A stretch of DNA of 64,000 bases from Micromonospora andamanensis (lineage in GTDB: Bacteria; Actinomycetota; Actinomycetes; Mycobacteriales; Micromonosporaceae). Position numbers and translations under genes: made by a program. The DNA is taken from positions 1 through 64,000 of the forward strand of contig NZ_BOOZ01000008.1 in the NCBI RefSeq assembly GCF_016863495.1, read 5' to 3'. The notes beneath the pieces are model-generated. The model did no database searches and was not told where the DNA came from. It worked only from the letters and a program-made list of their open reading frames with translations. Below are positions 31,127 through 39,412 of the stretch, one piece after another (within the stretch, counting starts at the first letter, position 1; each line of letters starts with the position of its first letter).

Positions 31127-32151
31127 GTGCCCCGACGGCGACCCGGCCGACGGTGTCGCCGGGTCGCCGGTTCGGCGCGGTGGCGCTGGCCGCCGTGGCC
31201 GGGGTCGCCGTGGCGACGCAGTCGCGGATCAACGGCGAGCTGGGCGTACGCCTCGGCGACGGGGTTGCTGCCGCCGTCATCTCGTTCGGGTCGGGCCTGC
31301 TGCTGTTGCTGATCCTGGTACCGGCCACCGGTGCCGGGCGGCGCGGCCTGGCGACGCTGCGTACCGCCTTCCGCCGGGGGACGCTTCGCCCCTGGCAGTG
31401 TCTCGGCGGTGCCTGCGGCGCGTTCCTGGTGTTCACCCAGGGCGCCACCGTCGGCACCCTGGGAGTCGCGGTGTTCACGGTGGCGATCGTGGCCGGGCAG
31501 TCCGCCAGCAGCCTGCTCGTCGACCGGGCGGGGGTCGGCCCGGGTGGCCGGCGGCCGGTGACCGGTGCCCGGCTGGCGGGTGCGGTGCTGACGGTGATCG
31601 CGGTACTGCTGGCGGTGAGCGACAGGTTCGCCGAGCCGGCGACCCTCGGTCTGGCCGTGCTGCCGCTGCTCGCCGGGGTGGCGGTGGCCTGGCAGCAGGC
31701 GGTGAACGGCTGGGTCCGGGTGGTCACCGAGAGCACGCTCACCGCCACCCTCGTCAACTTCGCGGTCGGTACGGCGGTGCTGCTCGTCGCGTTCGTCGTC
31801 AGCCTCGTGCTGCGGGGGTTGCCGCCCGGCGGGCTGCCCACCGACCTCTGGCTCTACCTGGGCGGGCCGATCGGTGTCACGTTCATCGCGGTGGCCGCCG
31901 CGGTGGTCCGCCTCACCGGCGTGCTGCTGCTCGGCCTGGCCACCGTCGCCGGGCAGGTGGTGGGTGCGGTCCTGCTGGACATGCTGCTGCCCTCGGCGGC
32001 CTCACATCCGGACGCGACGACAATGCTCGGTGCCGTCCTGACCCTGGTCGCGGTGGCGGTCGCCGCGCTCGGCGGACGCGTCAGGGCATGGTCATCGGCG
32101 ACTCGGAACGGTACGGCCCGTCGAGGTCGGACCGGCGTCGGCGGAAGATGA
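31123..32151 (+). CDS. DMT-superfamily transporter (DUF606/YdcZ-like)
   Basis: 342 residues with about ten predicted spans ([73 protein letters not shown] and others), in the two-times-five arrangement of DMT/YdcZ proteins. The N-terminal QSRINGELG and WQQAVNGWV repeats fit DUF606. Substrate unknown. TTG 31123 overlaps the glpX stop by four bases; GTG 31153 is an alternative. The last 71 bases overlap the convergent rhomboid gene, an unusually long 3' overlap. Confidence 0.8.
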   Translation: MSAPTATRPTVSPGRRFGAVALAAVAGVAVATQSRINGELGVRLGDGVAAAVISFGSGLLLLLILVPATGAGRRGLATLRTAFRRGTLRPWQCLGGACGAFLVFTQGATVGTLGVAVFTVAIVAGQSASSLLVDRAGVGPGGRRPVTGARLAGAVLTVIAVLLAVSDRFAEPATLGLAVLPLLAGVAVAWQQAVNGWVRVVTESTLTATLVNFAVGTAVLLVAFVVSLVLRGLPPGGLPTDLWLYLGGPIGVTFIAVAAAVVRLTGVLLLGLATVAGQVVGAVLLDMLLPSAASHPDATTMLGAVLTLVAVAVAALGGRVRAWSSATRNGTARRGRTGVGGR

Positions 32152-32734
32152 TCGCGGCCACGATACCGCCGAGCAGCCCGAACAGGTGCCCCTGCCAGGA
32201 GATCCGTTCGTCGGTCGGCAGCACGCCCACCAACTGGCCGCCGTAGAGGAGCCCGACCAGCAGGAAGACGGCGAAGTTCCACCAGCTCCGCTCGAAGATG
32301 CCCCGGGTGAGCAGGATGCCGAGGTAGCCGAAGATGACCCCGCTGGCGCCCACGACGATCGTGGCCGGCGAGCCGGTGAACCACACACCGAGCCCGCTGA
32401 CCAGGACGATCACCAGGGTGGACCAGAGAAAGCGCCGGGCACCCGCCGCCAGCACGAAGGTGCCGAGCAGGATCAGCGGGATGCTGTTGCTGTAGAGGTG
32501 GTCGAAGCCGTGGTGCAGGAACGGCGAGAAGAAGACACCGTCCAGCCCGTCGATACGCTGCGGGATGATCCCGGCGGCGGAGTCGAAGCCGGCGCCGAGC
32601 CAGACGTCGAGGCCCTCGATCAGGAAGAGCACCGGCACCACCGCGCACATGGCGACGAACGCCCGGCCGATGGACGCATAGAAGGCCACGGTGCCGAACC
32701 GGTGCGGGTCGCCACTTCCGGGGAGCAGGGTCAC
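32081..32734 (-). CDS. Rhomboid-family intramembrane serine protease
   Basis: 217 residues, six or seven predicted spans. Catalytic Ser131 sits in VVGASGVIFGYLG and His183 in SWQGHLFGLLGG; FLHHGFDHLYSNSIPLILLG is the conserved helix-2 segment. Cleaves membrane substrates within or near the bilayer. GTG 32734 is the only reasonable start. The C-terminal 23 codons are antisense to the end of the DMT transporter gene. No nearby substrate is obvious. Confidence 0.92.
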   Translation of the reverse strand: MTLLPGSGDPHRFGTVAFYASIGRAFVAMCAVVPVLFLIEGLDVWLGAGFDSAAGIIPQRIDGLDGVFFSPFLHHGFDHLYSNSIPLILLGTFVLAAGARRFLWSTLVIVLVSGLGVWFTGSPATIVVGASGVIFGYLGILLTRGIFERSWWNFAVFLLVGLLYGGQLVGVLPTDERISWQGHLFGLLGGIVAAIIFRRRRSDLDGPYRSESPMTMP

Positions 32735-32788
32735 CCGTCAACAGCTATCAGTAAACGCCGACAGCCGCCACTTTTCCGGTACGAGACA

Positions 32789-32828
32789 CACGGCGGCGGG
32801 GTGCGGTCGTTCGCACCCCGCCGCCGTG
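32789..32828 (-). terminator. Terminator of the SLT-domain gene
   Basis: 17-bp perfect stem CACGGCGGCGGGGTGCG (32789-32805) with complement 32812-32828 and a 6-base loop, just past the stop at 32836. Confidence 0.85.
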
Positions 32829-32835
32829 ACTCAGC

Positions 32836-33510
32836 TCAGTAGTAGCCCTTGGCCTGCGAGTGGTTCCACGCTGCACAGGGCGTGCTGTAGCGGCCCTTGA
32901 TGTAGCCGAGCCCCCACTTGATCTGGGTGACCGGGTTGGTCTGCCAGTCGTCACCGACCGAGGACATCTTGTTCCCGGGGTACGCCTGCGGGATGCCGTA
33001 CGCCCCGGAGGAGGGGTTACGGGCCTTGTGGTTCCAGCCACTCTCCTTGTTCCAGAGCCGGTCCAGGCACGGGAACTGGTCGATCTTGAAGCCCGCGTCG
33101 ATCATGAGGGCGCAGCCGACCTTCCGGTTGCCGCTGTACTCCTCGCAGGACTCCGGGATCGGGCCGTCGTACGGCTTCGCGGCCCGGGCCGCGGCCTCCT
33201 TGGCGGCCTTCTCCGCAGCCTTCTTGCGAGCCGCCTCCTCGGCCTTGCGGGCCTTCTCGGCGGCGGCCTTGGCCTGCTTCCGGACCTCGGTGGCCTGCTG
33301 CCGGGCGGTACGGACCTGGCGGGAGACCGCCTCTTCCTGCCGGTATTCGACGTTGACGTCGAGTTCGCTGACGCTGCCGGCCACCTGCGCGCCGGGGCCT
33401 GAGCGCTGCGACTGGCGGTCCTCGCTCAGATAGAAGCCGCCGGCCACGCCCACCGAGAGCAGCGCGACGGCTGCGGTGCGGGCGGCGAACCGGCTCCACG
33501 GCCGACTCAC
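32836..33510 (-). CDS. Lytic transglycosylase-like (SLT domain) cell-wall protein
   Basis: 224 residues. Membrane span or uncleaved signal (residues 9-27), then a Lys/Ala/Glu-rich helical rod (about 60-112, predicted coiled coil), then an SLT-type domain with WNKESGWNHKARNPSSGAYG carrying the probable catalytic Glu156, GIPQAYPGNKM and IKWGLGYIKGRY. Expected to cleave peptidoglycan glycan strands. It resembles streptomycete and Micromonospora SLT/Rpf-like wall hydrolases. Upstream, a TGTGA-N6-TCACG site (33748-33763) suggests Crp-type control. Confidence 0.88.
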   Translation of the reverse strand: MSRPWSRFAARTAAVALLSVGVAGGFYLSEDRQSQRSGPGAQVAGSVSELDVNVEYRQEEAVSRQVRTARQQATEVRKQAKAAAEKARKAEEAARKKAAEKAAKEAAARAAKPYDGPIPESCEEYSGNRKVGCALMIDAGFKIDQFPCLDRLWNKESGWNHKARNPSSGAYGIPQAYPGNKMSSVGDDWQTNPVTQIKWGLGYIKGRYSTPCAAWNHSQAKGYY

Positions 33511-33747
33511 GAAGTGATCCCTTCGTCGGGTTCAGGGACGTGGCGTGCCGCGACCGTACTGCGTCGTGGCGCGCCACGGGCGCCCGCGGCCGGCGTGCCG
33601 GCCACCGTTGACGCACCGCGTCGCCTGCCGGCGTCGTCCGCTCCCCTGCTGGAGTGACGAACGACGACCAACGATGCGTCCGGTGCGTGGGCGCCCGTGG
33701 GACACCATCGCGCACAGTGAGGCTGATGGGAAACCACGGACCTCAAT

Positions 33748-33763
33748 TGTGACGTGGGTCACG
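33748..33763. promoter_or_regulatory. Crp-like binding site upstream of the SLT gene
   Basis: TGTGACGTGGGTCACG matches the Crp/GlxR consensus TGTGA-N6-TCACA at 9 of 10 defined positions. It lies about 240 bases upstream of the SLT start and just past the end of the PhoH gene. M. tuberculosis Crp (Rv3676) is known to control the wall-lytic factor gene rpfA; regulation here is inference. Confidence 0.5.
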
Positions 33764-33796
33764 CCAAATATCAACGCGATTCGCCCAAAACGGCTG

Positions 33797-35212
33797 TCAG
33801 GTCGGGACGTCCTCCAGTAGGTCGGTCACCATCGCGGCGATCGGTGAACGCTCCGAACGGCTGAGCGTGACGTGCGCGAAGAGCTGATGACCCTTCAGCG
33901 CCTCGATCACCGCGGTGACACCGTCGTGCCGCCCGACCCGCAGATTGTCCCGCTGCGCGACGTCGTGGGTCAGCACCACCCGGGAGCCCTGGCCGATCCG
34001 GGAGAGCACGGTCAGCAGTACGCCACGTTCCAGCGACTGCGCCTCGTCGACGATGACGAAGGCGTCATGCAGACTGCGGCCCCGGATGTGGGTGAGCGGG
34101 AGAACCTCCAGCAGACCGCGCGAGGTGACCTCCTCCAGCACGTTCTCGTGCACCACCGCACCGAGGGTGTCGAAGACCGCCTGGGCCCAGGGCGACATCT
34201 TCTCCGACTCCGAACCCGGCAGGTAACCCAGCTCCTGCCCGCCGACGGCGTACAGGGGGCGGAAGACGATCACCTTCTTGTGCCGGCGACGTTCCATCAC
34301 CGCCTCCAACCCCGCGCACAACGCCAGGGCGGACTTGCCGGTGCCGGCCCGGCCACCGAGCGAGACGATGCCTATCGACTCGTCGAGCAGCAGGTCGAGC
34401 GCGATCCGCTGTTCGGCCGAGCGGCCGTGCACGCCGAACGCCTCCCGGTCACCACGGACCAGCCGTACGGTCTTGTCCGGCAGCACCCGGCCGAGCGCCG
34501 AGCCCCGGGACGAGTGCAGCACCAGGCCGGTGTGGCAGGGCAGACCCGCTGCCGAGTCCACGTCGACGACCTCTCCCGCGTAGAGCCGGGCGATGTCCTC
34601 CTCGGCCAGCTCCAACTCGGCCATCCCGGTCCAGGTCGGGTCGCTGGCCTGGCCGTGCCGGTACTCGTCCGCGCGCAACCCCACGGAGGCGGCCTTGACC
34701 CGCAACGGCATGTCCTTGCTGACAAGCGTCACCTCCCGTCCTTCGGCGGCGAGGTTCAGCGCGACGGAGAGGATCCGCGCGTCGTTGGACTCGTTGCGGA
34801 AGCCTGGCGGGAGCACCCCGTCATCGGTGTGGTTCAACTCCACCCGCAAGGTGCCACCGACATCGTTGGCCGGCACCGGCCGGTCCAACCGACCATGGCG
34901 CACCCGCAGCTCGTCCAGCATGCGCAGCGACTGTCGGGCGAACCAGCCCAGCTCCGGGTGCTGCCGCTTGCCCTCCAGCTCGGAGATCACCACCAGCGGA
35001 AGCACCACCTCGTGCTCGGCGAAGCGGTGGAACGCCGCCGGGTCGCTGAGCAGTACGGAGGTGTCCAGAACGAAGGACTGGCCCGCTGGTCGGGGCTCCC
35101 TGGGGTCGGCCGAACCGGCGGCCGCCGTACGGCGGCTCCGGGTGCTGCGGCGGGTCGTGGTAGTCGCGGCCGGGCCCTGGTCGGCACCGGCGGTCGTACG
35201 GCGAGTCGTCAC
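33797..35212 (-). CDS. phoH2: PIN-PhoH protein (PhoH2 type)
   Basis: 471 residues. N-terminal PIN ribonuclease domain (about 50-190: [15 protein letters not shown] with the first catalytic Asp, [27 protein letters not shown]) fused to a C-terminal PhoH helicase-like ATPase ([20 protein letters not shown]alker [20 protein letters not shown]alker B). PhoH2 homologues (Rv1095) are ATP-dependent RNA helicases/RNases linked to toxin-antitoxin biology; no antitoxin-like partner is visible upstream. GTG 35212 is chosen because GGAG lies about 9 bases before it and upstream residues are low complexity. Confidence 0.9.
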   Translation of the reverse strand: MTTRRTTAGADQGPAATTTTRRSTRSRRTAAAGSADPREPRPAGQSFVLDTSVLLSDPAAFHRFAEHEVVLPLVVISELEGKRQHPELGWFARQSLRMLDELRVRHGRLDRPVPANDVGGTLRVELNHTDDGVLPPGFRNESNDARILSVALNLAAEGREVTLVSKDMPLRVKAASVGLRADEYRHGQASDPTWTGMAELELAEEDIARLYAGEVVDVDSAAGLPCHTGLVLHSSRGSALGRVLPDKTVRLVRGDREAFGVHGRSAEQRIALDLLLDESIGIVSLGGRAGTGKSALALCAGLEAVMERRRHKKVIVFRPLYAVGGQELGYLPGSESEKMSPWAQAVFDTLGAVVHENVLEEVTSRGLLEVLPLTHIRGRSLHDAFVIVDEAQSLERGVLLTVLSRIGQGSRVVLTHDVAQRDNLRVGRHDGVTAVIEALKGHQLFAHVTLSRSERSPIAAMVTDLLEDVPT

Positions 35213-35669
35213 AGGCCTGCTCCGGCGGATGGGCACCCGGCCACCCGCGGTCCGCCTCCTCCGGATGCCCGGCTGACACGGGGTCGGATGCGGGCCCCGT
35301 GCGCGAGGTCGCAGGCCGGGCGGGCCGGCTGGCTCGGGACAACCCCGCGCCATGCCTAGACGCTAGCTCCCCGCACCCGTCCCGGCTAGGTCACGTTTCA
35401 AAGATCGTGCCCGGCCGCCCCCGGACCCGGCCTGCGGCGGTGCCGCTGCGGGCCCGCGCCGGCACTGCCGGACGGCGCGGCCGGCACCGCCGGACGGCCC
35501 GGCGGCACCGCCGGACGGCGAGGCCGGGAACGAACCGGCCGGGATGCATGCCCCCTGCGCGCATCCCGGCCGGTGGGACCACCGCCACCGGTCTGACGTG
35601 GCCCCGGCGGCGCCACCCGGAAGGGCGTACGCGCCGCGCCTGTGGACGGGCCTGGGCCCGTCGACCGGT
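35213..35669. other. Intergenic region with GC-rich tandem repeat
   Basis: 457 bases without a supported gene. Open frames crossing it are extremely Pro/Arg/Gly-rich and lack starts with ribosome sites. It holds the tandem repeat at 35461-35525 and must contain the phoH2 promoter; no clear -10 is visible. Confidence 0.5.
35461..35525. repeat. Tandem repeat, three copies of 21-22 bp
   Basis: GGCACYGCCGGACGGC-type units begin at 35461, 35483 and 35504. It is G+C-only apart from one A/T position per unit. Intergenic; it could form stable structure or be a replication-slippage site. Confidence 0.7.
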
Positions 35670-36098
35670 TCAGCCGGTCCGTCGTACGAGGGTGCCGGTC
35701 GGGTGCCGCCCGGTGACCGAGGCGGCCGGCTCCGCGAAGGACGAACCGGTGTACGTGGTGCCCGGCCGGGCTGCCCCGGCCTTCTCGATCTCGCCCTGCG
35801 GCCCGTCGGACCGTAGGGCTGACGGCGCCGGGCTCGCGCCGCGTGTCGGGAGCGGGTTCACGGTGGCGGTGACCCGGGCCGGGGGCGACGAGGGTGCCGC
35901 GACGGCGAGAGCGGAGGCGATGGCCGCCTGCGCGTCCCGGCGACGCCGGTTCCACGCGCCACGGTCCCCGTCGAAGTAGCCCTGCCGGTAGCCGAAGCGG
36001 TAACCGATCCGGTAACTGAGCTGCCCGTGCAGCCGCCCCGCGGCGTAGCTCGTCGCCGCGAGCACGAGCACCAGGAAGATCGCCAGGAACGGACTCAT
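35670..36098 (-). CDS. Single-span membrane protein of unknown function
   Basis: 142 residues. N-terminal span FLAIFLVLVLAATSYAAGRL (residues 3-22), then a tyrosine/glycine pattern SYRIGYRFGYRQGYFDGDRG (three GY repeats), a basic stretch (WNRRRRDAQ) and a low-complexity Ala/Pro/Ser tail. No family recognised. ATG 36098 is chosen because GGAG lies about 8 bases upstream and the span begins there. It follows the unknown gene at 36127 by 28 bases and probably shares its transcript. Confidence 0.65.
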   Translation of the reverse strand: MSPFLAIFLVLVLAATSYAAGRLHGQLSYRIGYRFGYRQGYFDGDRGAWNRRRRDAQAAIASALAVAAPSSPPARVTATVNPLPTRGASPAPSALRSDGPQGEIEKAGAARPGTTYTGSSFAEPAASVTGRHPTGTLVRRTG

Positions 36099-36126
36099 CC
36101 GGCGGCTCCGGTTCCCCGCGCGGACG

Positions 36127-36471
36127 TCATCGTTCCTCCGGTTCGACGGTGGTGGGGTCGGCCACCAGCAGCCGGTCGAGGTCGTCGGTGCCGATCTCCT
36201 CGACCAGCTCGACGCTGATCCGGCAGCCGTCCATGACCACCTCAGCCATTGACGAACGGCGGATCTCGCCACCGGCGTCGTAGACCCGGACGCTCAGTTC
36301 CGGGCAGCCGAGGTGGGTCCGCCAGGCGTTCCACTCGGCTCGGTCACCGACACTCAGCGACAGGTAGCGGCAGCCGCGGGCGAGGTACAGGCGCCACGGC
36401 GCGCTCAGCCCGGCGGCGACCCCCTCGGCCACCAGGCTGAACGCCTGAGCACGGGTTGCGAGTTCGGTCAC
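36127..36471 (-). CDS. Conserved hypothetical protein
   Basis: 114 residues, no signal peptide or membrane span. Alternating strands and one helix (AEGVAAGLSAPWRLYLARGCRYLSLSVGD) with a C-terminal acidic end (GTDDLDRLLVADPTTVEPEER). I cannot assign a family. GTG 36471 has AGGGGGA 5 bases upstream. Divergent from the XRE regulator gene; the shared control region contains repeated CGTGACA motifs, so the regulator may control it (inference). Confidence 0.6.
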   Translation of the reverse strand: MTELATRAQAFSLVAEGVAAGLSAPWRLYLARGCRYLSLSVGDRAEWNAWRTHLGCPELSVRVYDAGGEIRRSSMAEVVMDGCRISVELVEEIGTDDLDRLLVADPTTVEPEER

Positions 36472-36520
36472 CGCGTCCCCCTCGCACCGGGCGCGTGACG
36501 CAGGTGAGCACTGGTCGTCT

Positions 36521-36561
36521 CATGCACGTGACACACCGTAGGTTGTCCCATGAACGTGACA
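36521..36561. promoter_or_regulatory. Direct-repeat operator candidate in a divergent promoter
   Basis: CATGCACGTGACA (36521-36533) and CATGAACGTGACA (36549-36561) differ at one base and are 28 bp apart. A related AGCGTGACA occurs at 36677-36685. The pair lies just upstream of the minus-strand gene at 36471 and ~190 bases upstream of the XRE gene, which could be its own binding site. Confidence 0.5.
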
Positions 36562-36723
36562 GTATCAGCTTTTCGTTCGTTTGCCTCCGCACCTACGTAC
36601 ATCTATCCTGCCCAGGTGGCACCCCTCAGGAAGAGCGCCGGACCCCCCTCCGGCCACATAGCAACGACGTCACGCAAGCGTGACAGACGCGTGGCAGGCG
36701 CTGTCACCCAGGCTCAACGGTCG

Positions 36724-36729
36724 TACGGT
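36724..36729 (+). promoter_or_regulatory. Leaderless -10 element of the XRE regulator
   Basis: TACGGT with a 6-base spacer to GTG 36736. Confidence 0.6.
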
Positions 36730-36735
36730 CACGAG

Positions 36736-37176
36736 GTGACCGAGACGGCCAACGCGCGGAAGATCGCCTTCGCCACCTTCGTCCGGCGCGCCCTCGACGA
36801 GGCCCGCGCGACCCGGGCGTGGAGCGGCACCGAGGTCTCCCGGCGCACCGGCGTCTCCCGACAGACCATCAACCGGTGGGTACGCGGCGACTGGGCCAGC
36901 GACCCGGAAGCGGAACGGGTGGTGGCCTTCTGCGAGGGCCTCGGGCTCGACCCGACCGTGGCCTTCGCGGCGCTGGGCTGGGACCGGACGACCTCCCGCC
37001 GAACCTCGCCGTCACCACCGCCGATGGACCCCGACGTCGAGGCGCTGCTCCGCCGGCTGGTCGACCCCGACGTCTCGGACGCGGAGAAGTTCCACATCCG
37101 GGAAACCATTCGTTATCTCGCATATCGCCCGACGCTGCCGCTCGGTGTCCGAAAACGAGGAGACGCCGCCAGCTAG
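36736..37176 (+). CDS. XRE-type helix-turn-helix regulator
   Basis: 146 residues. N-terminal ~70 residues form a Cro/C1-type HTH (FVRRALDEARATRAWSGTEV then SRRTGVSRQTINRWVRGDW, recognition helix SRQTINRWV), followed by EAERVVAFCEGLGLDPTVAFAALGW. The C-terminal half is a short helical region (DPDVEALLRRLVDPDVSDAEKFHIRETIRYLAYRP). GTG 36736 is chosen because TACGGT lies 6 bases upstream. Target unknown; the CGTGACA repeats upstream are candidates for autoregulation. Confidence 0.85.
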   Translation: MTETANARKIAFATFVRRALDEARATRAWSGTEVSRRTGVSRQTINRWVRGDWASDPEAERVVAFCEGLGLDPTVAFAALGWDRTTSRRTSPSPPPMDPDVEALLRRLVDPDVSDAEKFHIRETIRYLAYRPTLPLGVRKRGDAAS

Positions 37177-37335
37177 TTCCTCAGATGGCGAAAGAACGGC
37201 AGGTCAGCCTGATTCGTTTCGCTACGGGGCGGGATCGGGCGCGCTAGCGTCCGTATTCGTACTGCTTGGGCTCGTCGTCGGCGGGGGACGGGACAAGGCC
37301 GAACCCAGCCCTGCGGGACAGAAAGGGGTCTTTCC

Positions 37336-37689
37336 ATGACCCTGAAATGGTTGGCTGTCGTGGTCGCGACGGTCTCGGTGACGCTGTGCGTCACCGGCAA
37401 CGCGGTGACCCTGACCCTGAACGGCGGGCAGCTTCCGCTGCTCGTCAACCTCTTCGCGCTCGCCACCGCGGGCACCGCGATCGTCCTGGCCGTCGTCGCC
37501 GAACTGCACGACCGGCTCAACGATCGGCTCACCGCGCTCACCGAGTTCCTGGTGGAGCGGCTGCGGGAAATCGAGGCACACACCGGCGACCGGAACTCCG
37601 GCTTCGTGGAGGGCTACCTGCTGAGCCACGGCCAGGAAGCGGCGGTGGTGCCGTTCGGACGCCGGGGACGTGGAGCCGCCGAACGCTGA
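37336..37689 (+). CDS. Small two-span membrane protein, conserved hypothetical
   Basis: 117 residues. Two spans (WLAVVVATVSVTLCVTGNAV at 5-24 and LPLLVNLFALATAGTAIVLAVVAE at ~33-56), then an amphipathic helix (LNDRLTALTEFLVERLREIE) and a conserved-looking tail NSGFVEGYLLSHGQEAAVVPFG. AAAGGGG lies 9 bases before ATG 37336. No function assigned. Between the XRE regulator and otsB, same strand, separated from otsB by 69 bases that contain the otsB promoter. Confidence 0.7.
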   Translation: MTLKWLAVVVATVSVTLCVTGNAVTLTLNGGQLPLLVNLFALATAGTAIVLAVVAELHDRLNDRLTALTEFLVERLREIEAHTGDRNSGFVEGYLLSHGQEAAVVPFGRRGRGAAER

Positions 37690-37745
37690 ATCACACCTGT
37701 CGCCCACACCGGATTCACGTCAGGATTGACCGGCCGAACCCGGGG

Positions 37746-37751
37746 TACGCT
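37746..37751 (+). promoter_or_regulatory. Leaderless promoter of otsB
   Basis: TACGCT with a 7-base spacer to GTG 37759; TTGACC at 37725-37730 is a possible, slightly close, -35. Confidence 0.55.
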
Positions 37752-37758
37752 GTCGCGC

Positions 37759-38583
37759 GTGCCGCCGTTGAATCTGGGCAACCAGCAGCCGAAGATCCCG
37801 CTGAACGCCGACCATGCCTGGCGGGCGACCGCCGACCGGGCGGCCGAGACCGTCCTCTTCTTCGACTTCGACGGCACCCTCGCGCCGGTCGCCGACGATC
37901 CGACACAGGTACAGCCCGCGCCGAAGGTGCTGGCCGCCATCGAGGCACTCGCCCCGGTCGTGCGGCGCATCGCTATCGTCTCGGCCCGACCTGTGGAGTT
38001 CCTGCGCGAACACTTCGACGGGCTCACCGGTGTCGACCTGTACGGCCTCTACGGCCTGGAGCACAGCCATTCCGGCGGTGACACGGTCACCGAGCCGGCC
38101 GCCCTGCCGTGGGTGCCCACAATGTCCGAACTCGCCGAACTGGCCCGCACCGAACTGCCACCCGGCACCCTTGTGGAATTCAAGCGGCTGTCGGTCGCCC
38201 TGCACTGGCGTACCGCGCCGCGACTTGCCGACACCGTCGAGCAGTGGGGCCGCGATCAGGCCGAGCGTCTCGGCCTACGGGTACAGGTCGGACGAATGGT
38301 CCTGGAGATCAAGCCACCGGTCGACCGGGACAAGGGCATGGTGATCGACGAGTTGGTGCAGGGGGTACGCGCGGCCTGGTACTTCGGCGACGACGTCTCC
38401 GACATCAAGGCCTTCGCCGCACTGCGGGCCCGCGCTGCCGCCGACCCGGACTTCCTCGGTGTCTGCGTCGCCGTCGCCAACCCGGAGACCGGCGACGAGG
38501 TCGCCGAGGCCGCCGACCTCACCATCGACTCCCCGGCCGACCTGGGTGACTTCCTCACCGAGGCCACCCACCACCTCAGCTGA
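37759..38583 (+). CDS. otsB: Trehalose-6-phosphate phosphatase
   Basis: 274 residues, HAD superfamily. Dephosphorylates trehalose 6-phosphate to trehalose. HAD motif I is VLFFDFDGTLAPVADDP, motif II IAIVSARPVEFL, and motifs III/IV fall in DRDKGMVIDELV and WYFGDDVSDIKAFAAL. LYGLYGLEHS and VEFKRLSVALHWR are trehalose-phosphatase features. Leaderless GTG start. No otsA (synthase) lies in the window. Confidence 0.93.
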   Translation: MPPLNLGNQQPKIPLNADHAWRATADRAAETVLFFDFDGTLAPVADDPTQVQPAPKVLAAIEALAPVVRRIAIVSARPVEFLREHFDGLTGVDLYGLYGLEHSHSGGDTVTEPAALPWVPTMSELAELARTELPPGTLVEFKRLSVALHWRTAPRLADTVEQWGRDQAERLGLRVQVGRMVLEIKPPVDRDKGMVIDELVQGVRAAWYFGDDVSDIKAFAALRARAAADPDFLGVCVAVANPETGDEVAEAADLTIDSPADLGDFLTEATHHLS

Positions 38584-38610
38584 GCAACCGGCCCCCGTCC
38601 GGCGCCGCTC

Positions 38611-39381
38611 TCAGACCCCGTAGCGGCGCTGGCGGGTGGCGTATGAGCGCAACGCGCGGAGAAAGTCGACGCGCCGGAAATCGGGCCAGTTCAACTCGCA
38701 GAAGTAGAACTCCGAGTGCGCCGACTGCCAGAGCATGAAGCCGGAGAGGCGCTGCTCCCCGCTGGTCCGGATGATCAGATCCGGATCCGGCAGGCCACGG
38801 GTGTAGAGGTGCTCGGAGATGTCGTCGACGTCGAGCGACCCGGCCAGTTCCTCAAGCGTGCCGCCGTTCGCCGCGCGCTCCAGCAGCAACGAGCGCACCG
38901 CGTCGGCGATCTCCCGCCGGCCGCCGTACCCGACAGCGATGTTGACCTGAGCGCTGCCGGTGCGTTCCCTGGTCCGCTCCTCGGCGGCCTTGAGCGCCGT
39001 GGCGAGACGGGTCGGCAGCACGTCGAGCGCGCCCACCATCCGCAGCCGCCAGGGATTGGCATCCGCGGCCAGCTCGGTGGTGAGATCCTCGATGATCTGG
39101 AGCAGCGGGTCCAGCTCCGCCGCCGGGCGGGAAAGGTTGTCGGTGGAGAGCAGCCACAGAGTCACGTGACCCACACCCGCGGCGTCACACCAGCGCAGCA
39201 GTTCCTTGATCCGCTCGGCACCCATCCGGTGCCCGTCGTTCGGATCGACGAAGCCCATCTCCCGGGCCCATCTACGGTTGCCGTCACACATCACACCCAC
39301 GTGGCGGGGCACCGGACGGCCCGCGAGCTTGGCCGTCAGCCGCCGCTCGTAGACGGAGTAGAGAAGTTTCCGCAGAGTCAT
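38611..39381 (-). CDS. Short-chain (Z)-isoprenyl diphosphate synthase, Rv1086-like
   Basis: 256 residues, cis-prenyltransferase (UppS) family. Hallmarks are HVGVMCDGNRRWAREMGF, VTLWLLSTDNLSRP, VNIAVGYGGRREIADAV and PDPDLIIRTSGEQRLSGFMLWQSAHSE (basic pyrophosphate-binding RTSGExR). The pattern is closest to M. tuberculosis Rv1086, the Z,E-farnesyl diphosphate synthase, so a short product for later polyprenyl extension is likely (inference). TACCCT lies 8 bases before ATG 39381 (or 5 before GTG 39384), so the mRNA is leaderless or nearly so. Convergent with otsB. Confidence 0.9.
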   Translation of the reverse strand: MTLRKLLYSVYERRLTAKLAGRPVPRHVGVMCDGNRRWAREMGFVDPNDGHRMGAERIKELLRWCDAAGVGHVTLWLLSTDNLSRPAAELDPLLQIIEDLTTELAADANPWRLRMVGALDVLPTRLATALKAAEERTRERTGSAQVNIAVGYGGRREIADAVRSLLLERAANGGTLEELAGSLDVDDISEHLYTRGLPDPDLIIRTSGEQRLSGFMLWQSAHSEFYFCELNWPDFRRVDFLRALRSYATRQRRYGV

Positions 39382-39389
39382 CACCTAGC

Positions 39390-39395
39390 AGGGTA
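39390..39395 (-). promoter_or_regulatory. -10 element of the Z-prenyl synthase gene
   Basis: TACCCT on the minus strand, 5 or 8 bases before the two possible start codons. Confidence 0.45.
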
Positions 39396-39412
39396 GCGAG
39401 CCGCCGTACCGA

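Noticed and set aside
33511..33796. Possible ydaO/yuaA (c-di-AMP) riboswitch upstream of the SLT gene
   Set aside because: Such riboswitches often precede actinobacterial wall hydrolases, but I could not find the conserved GGGTGAAT-type core or the expected stems in this leader.
35299..35979. 226-codon plus-strand frame across the GC repeat region
   Set aside because: Arg/Pro/Ala-only low-complexity translation overlapping the antisense membrane-protein gene, without start signals.
37145..37339. 64-codon frame overlapping the XRE gene end, with one hydrophobic stretch
   Set aside because: Starts inside the regulator gene, has no ribosome site or leaderless -10, and ends in the leader of the next gene.
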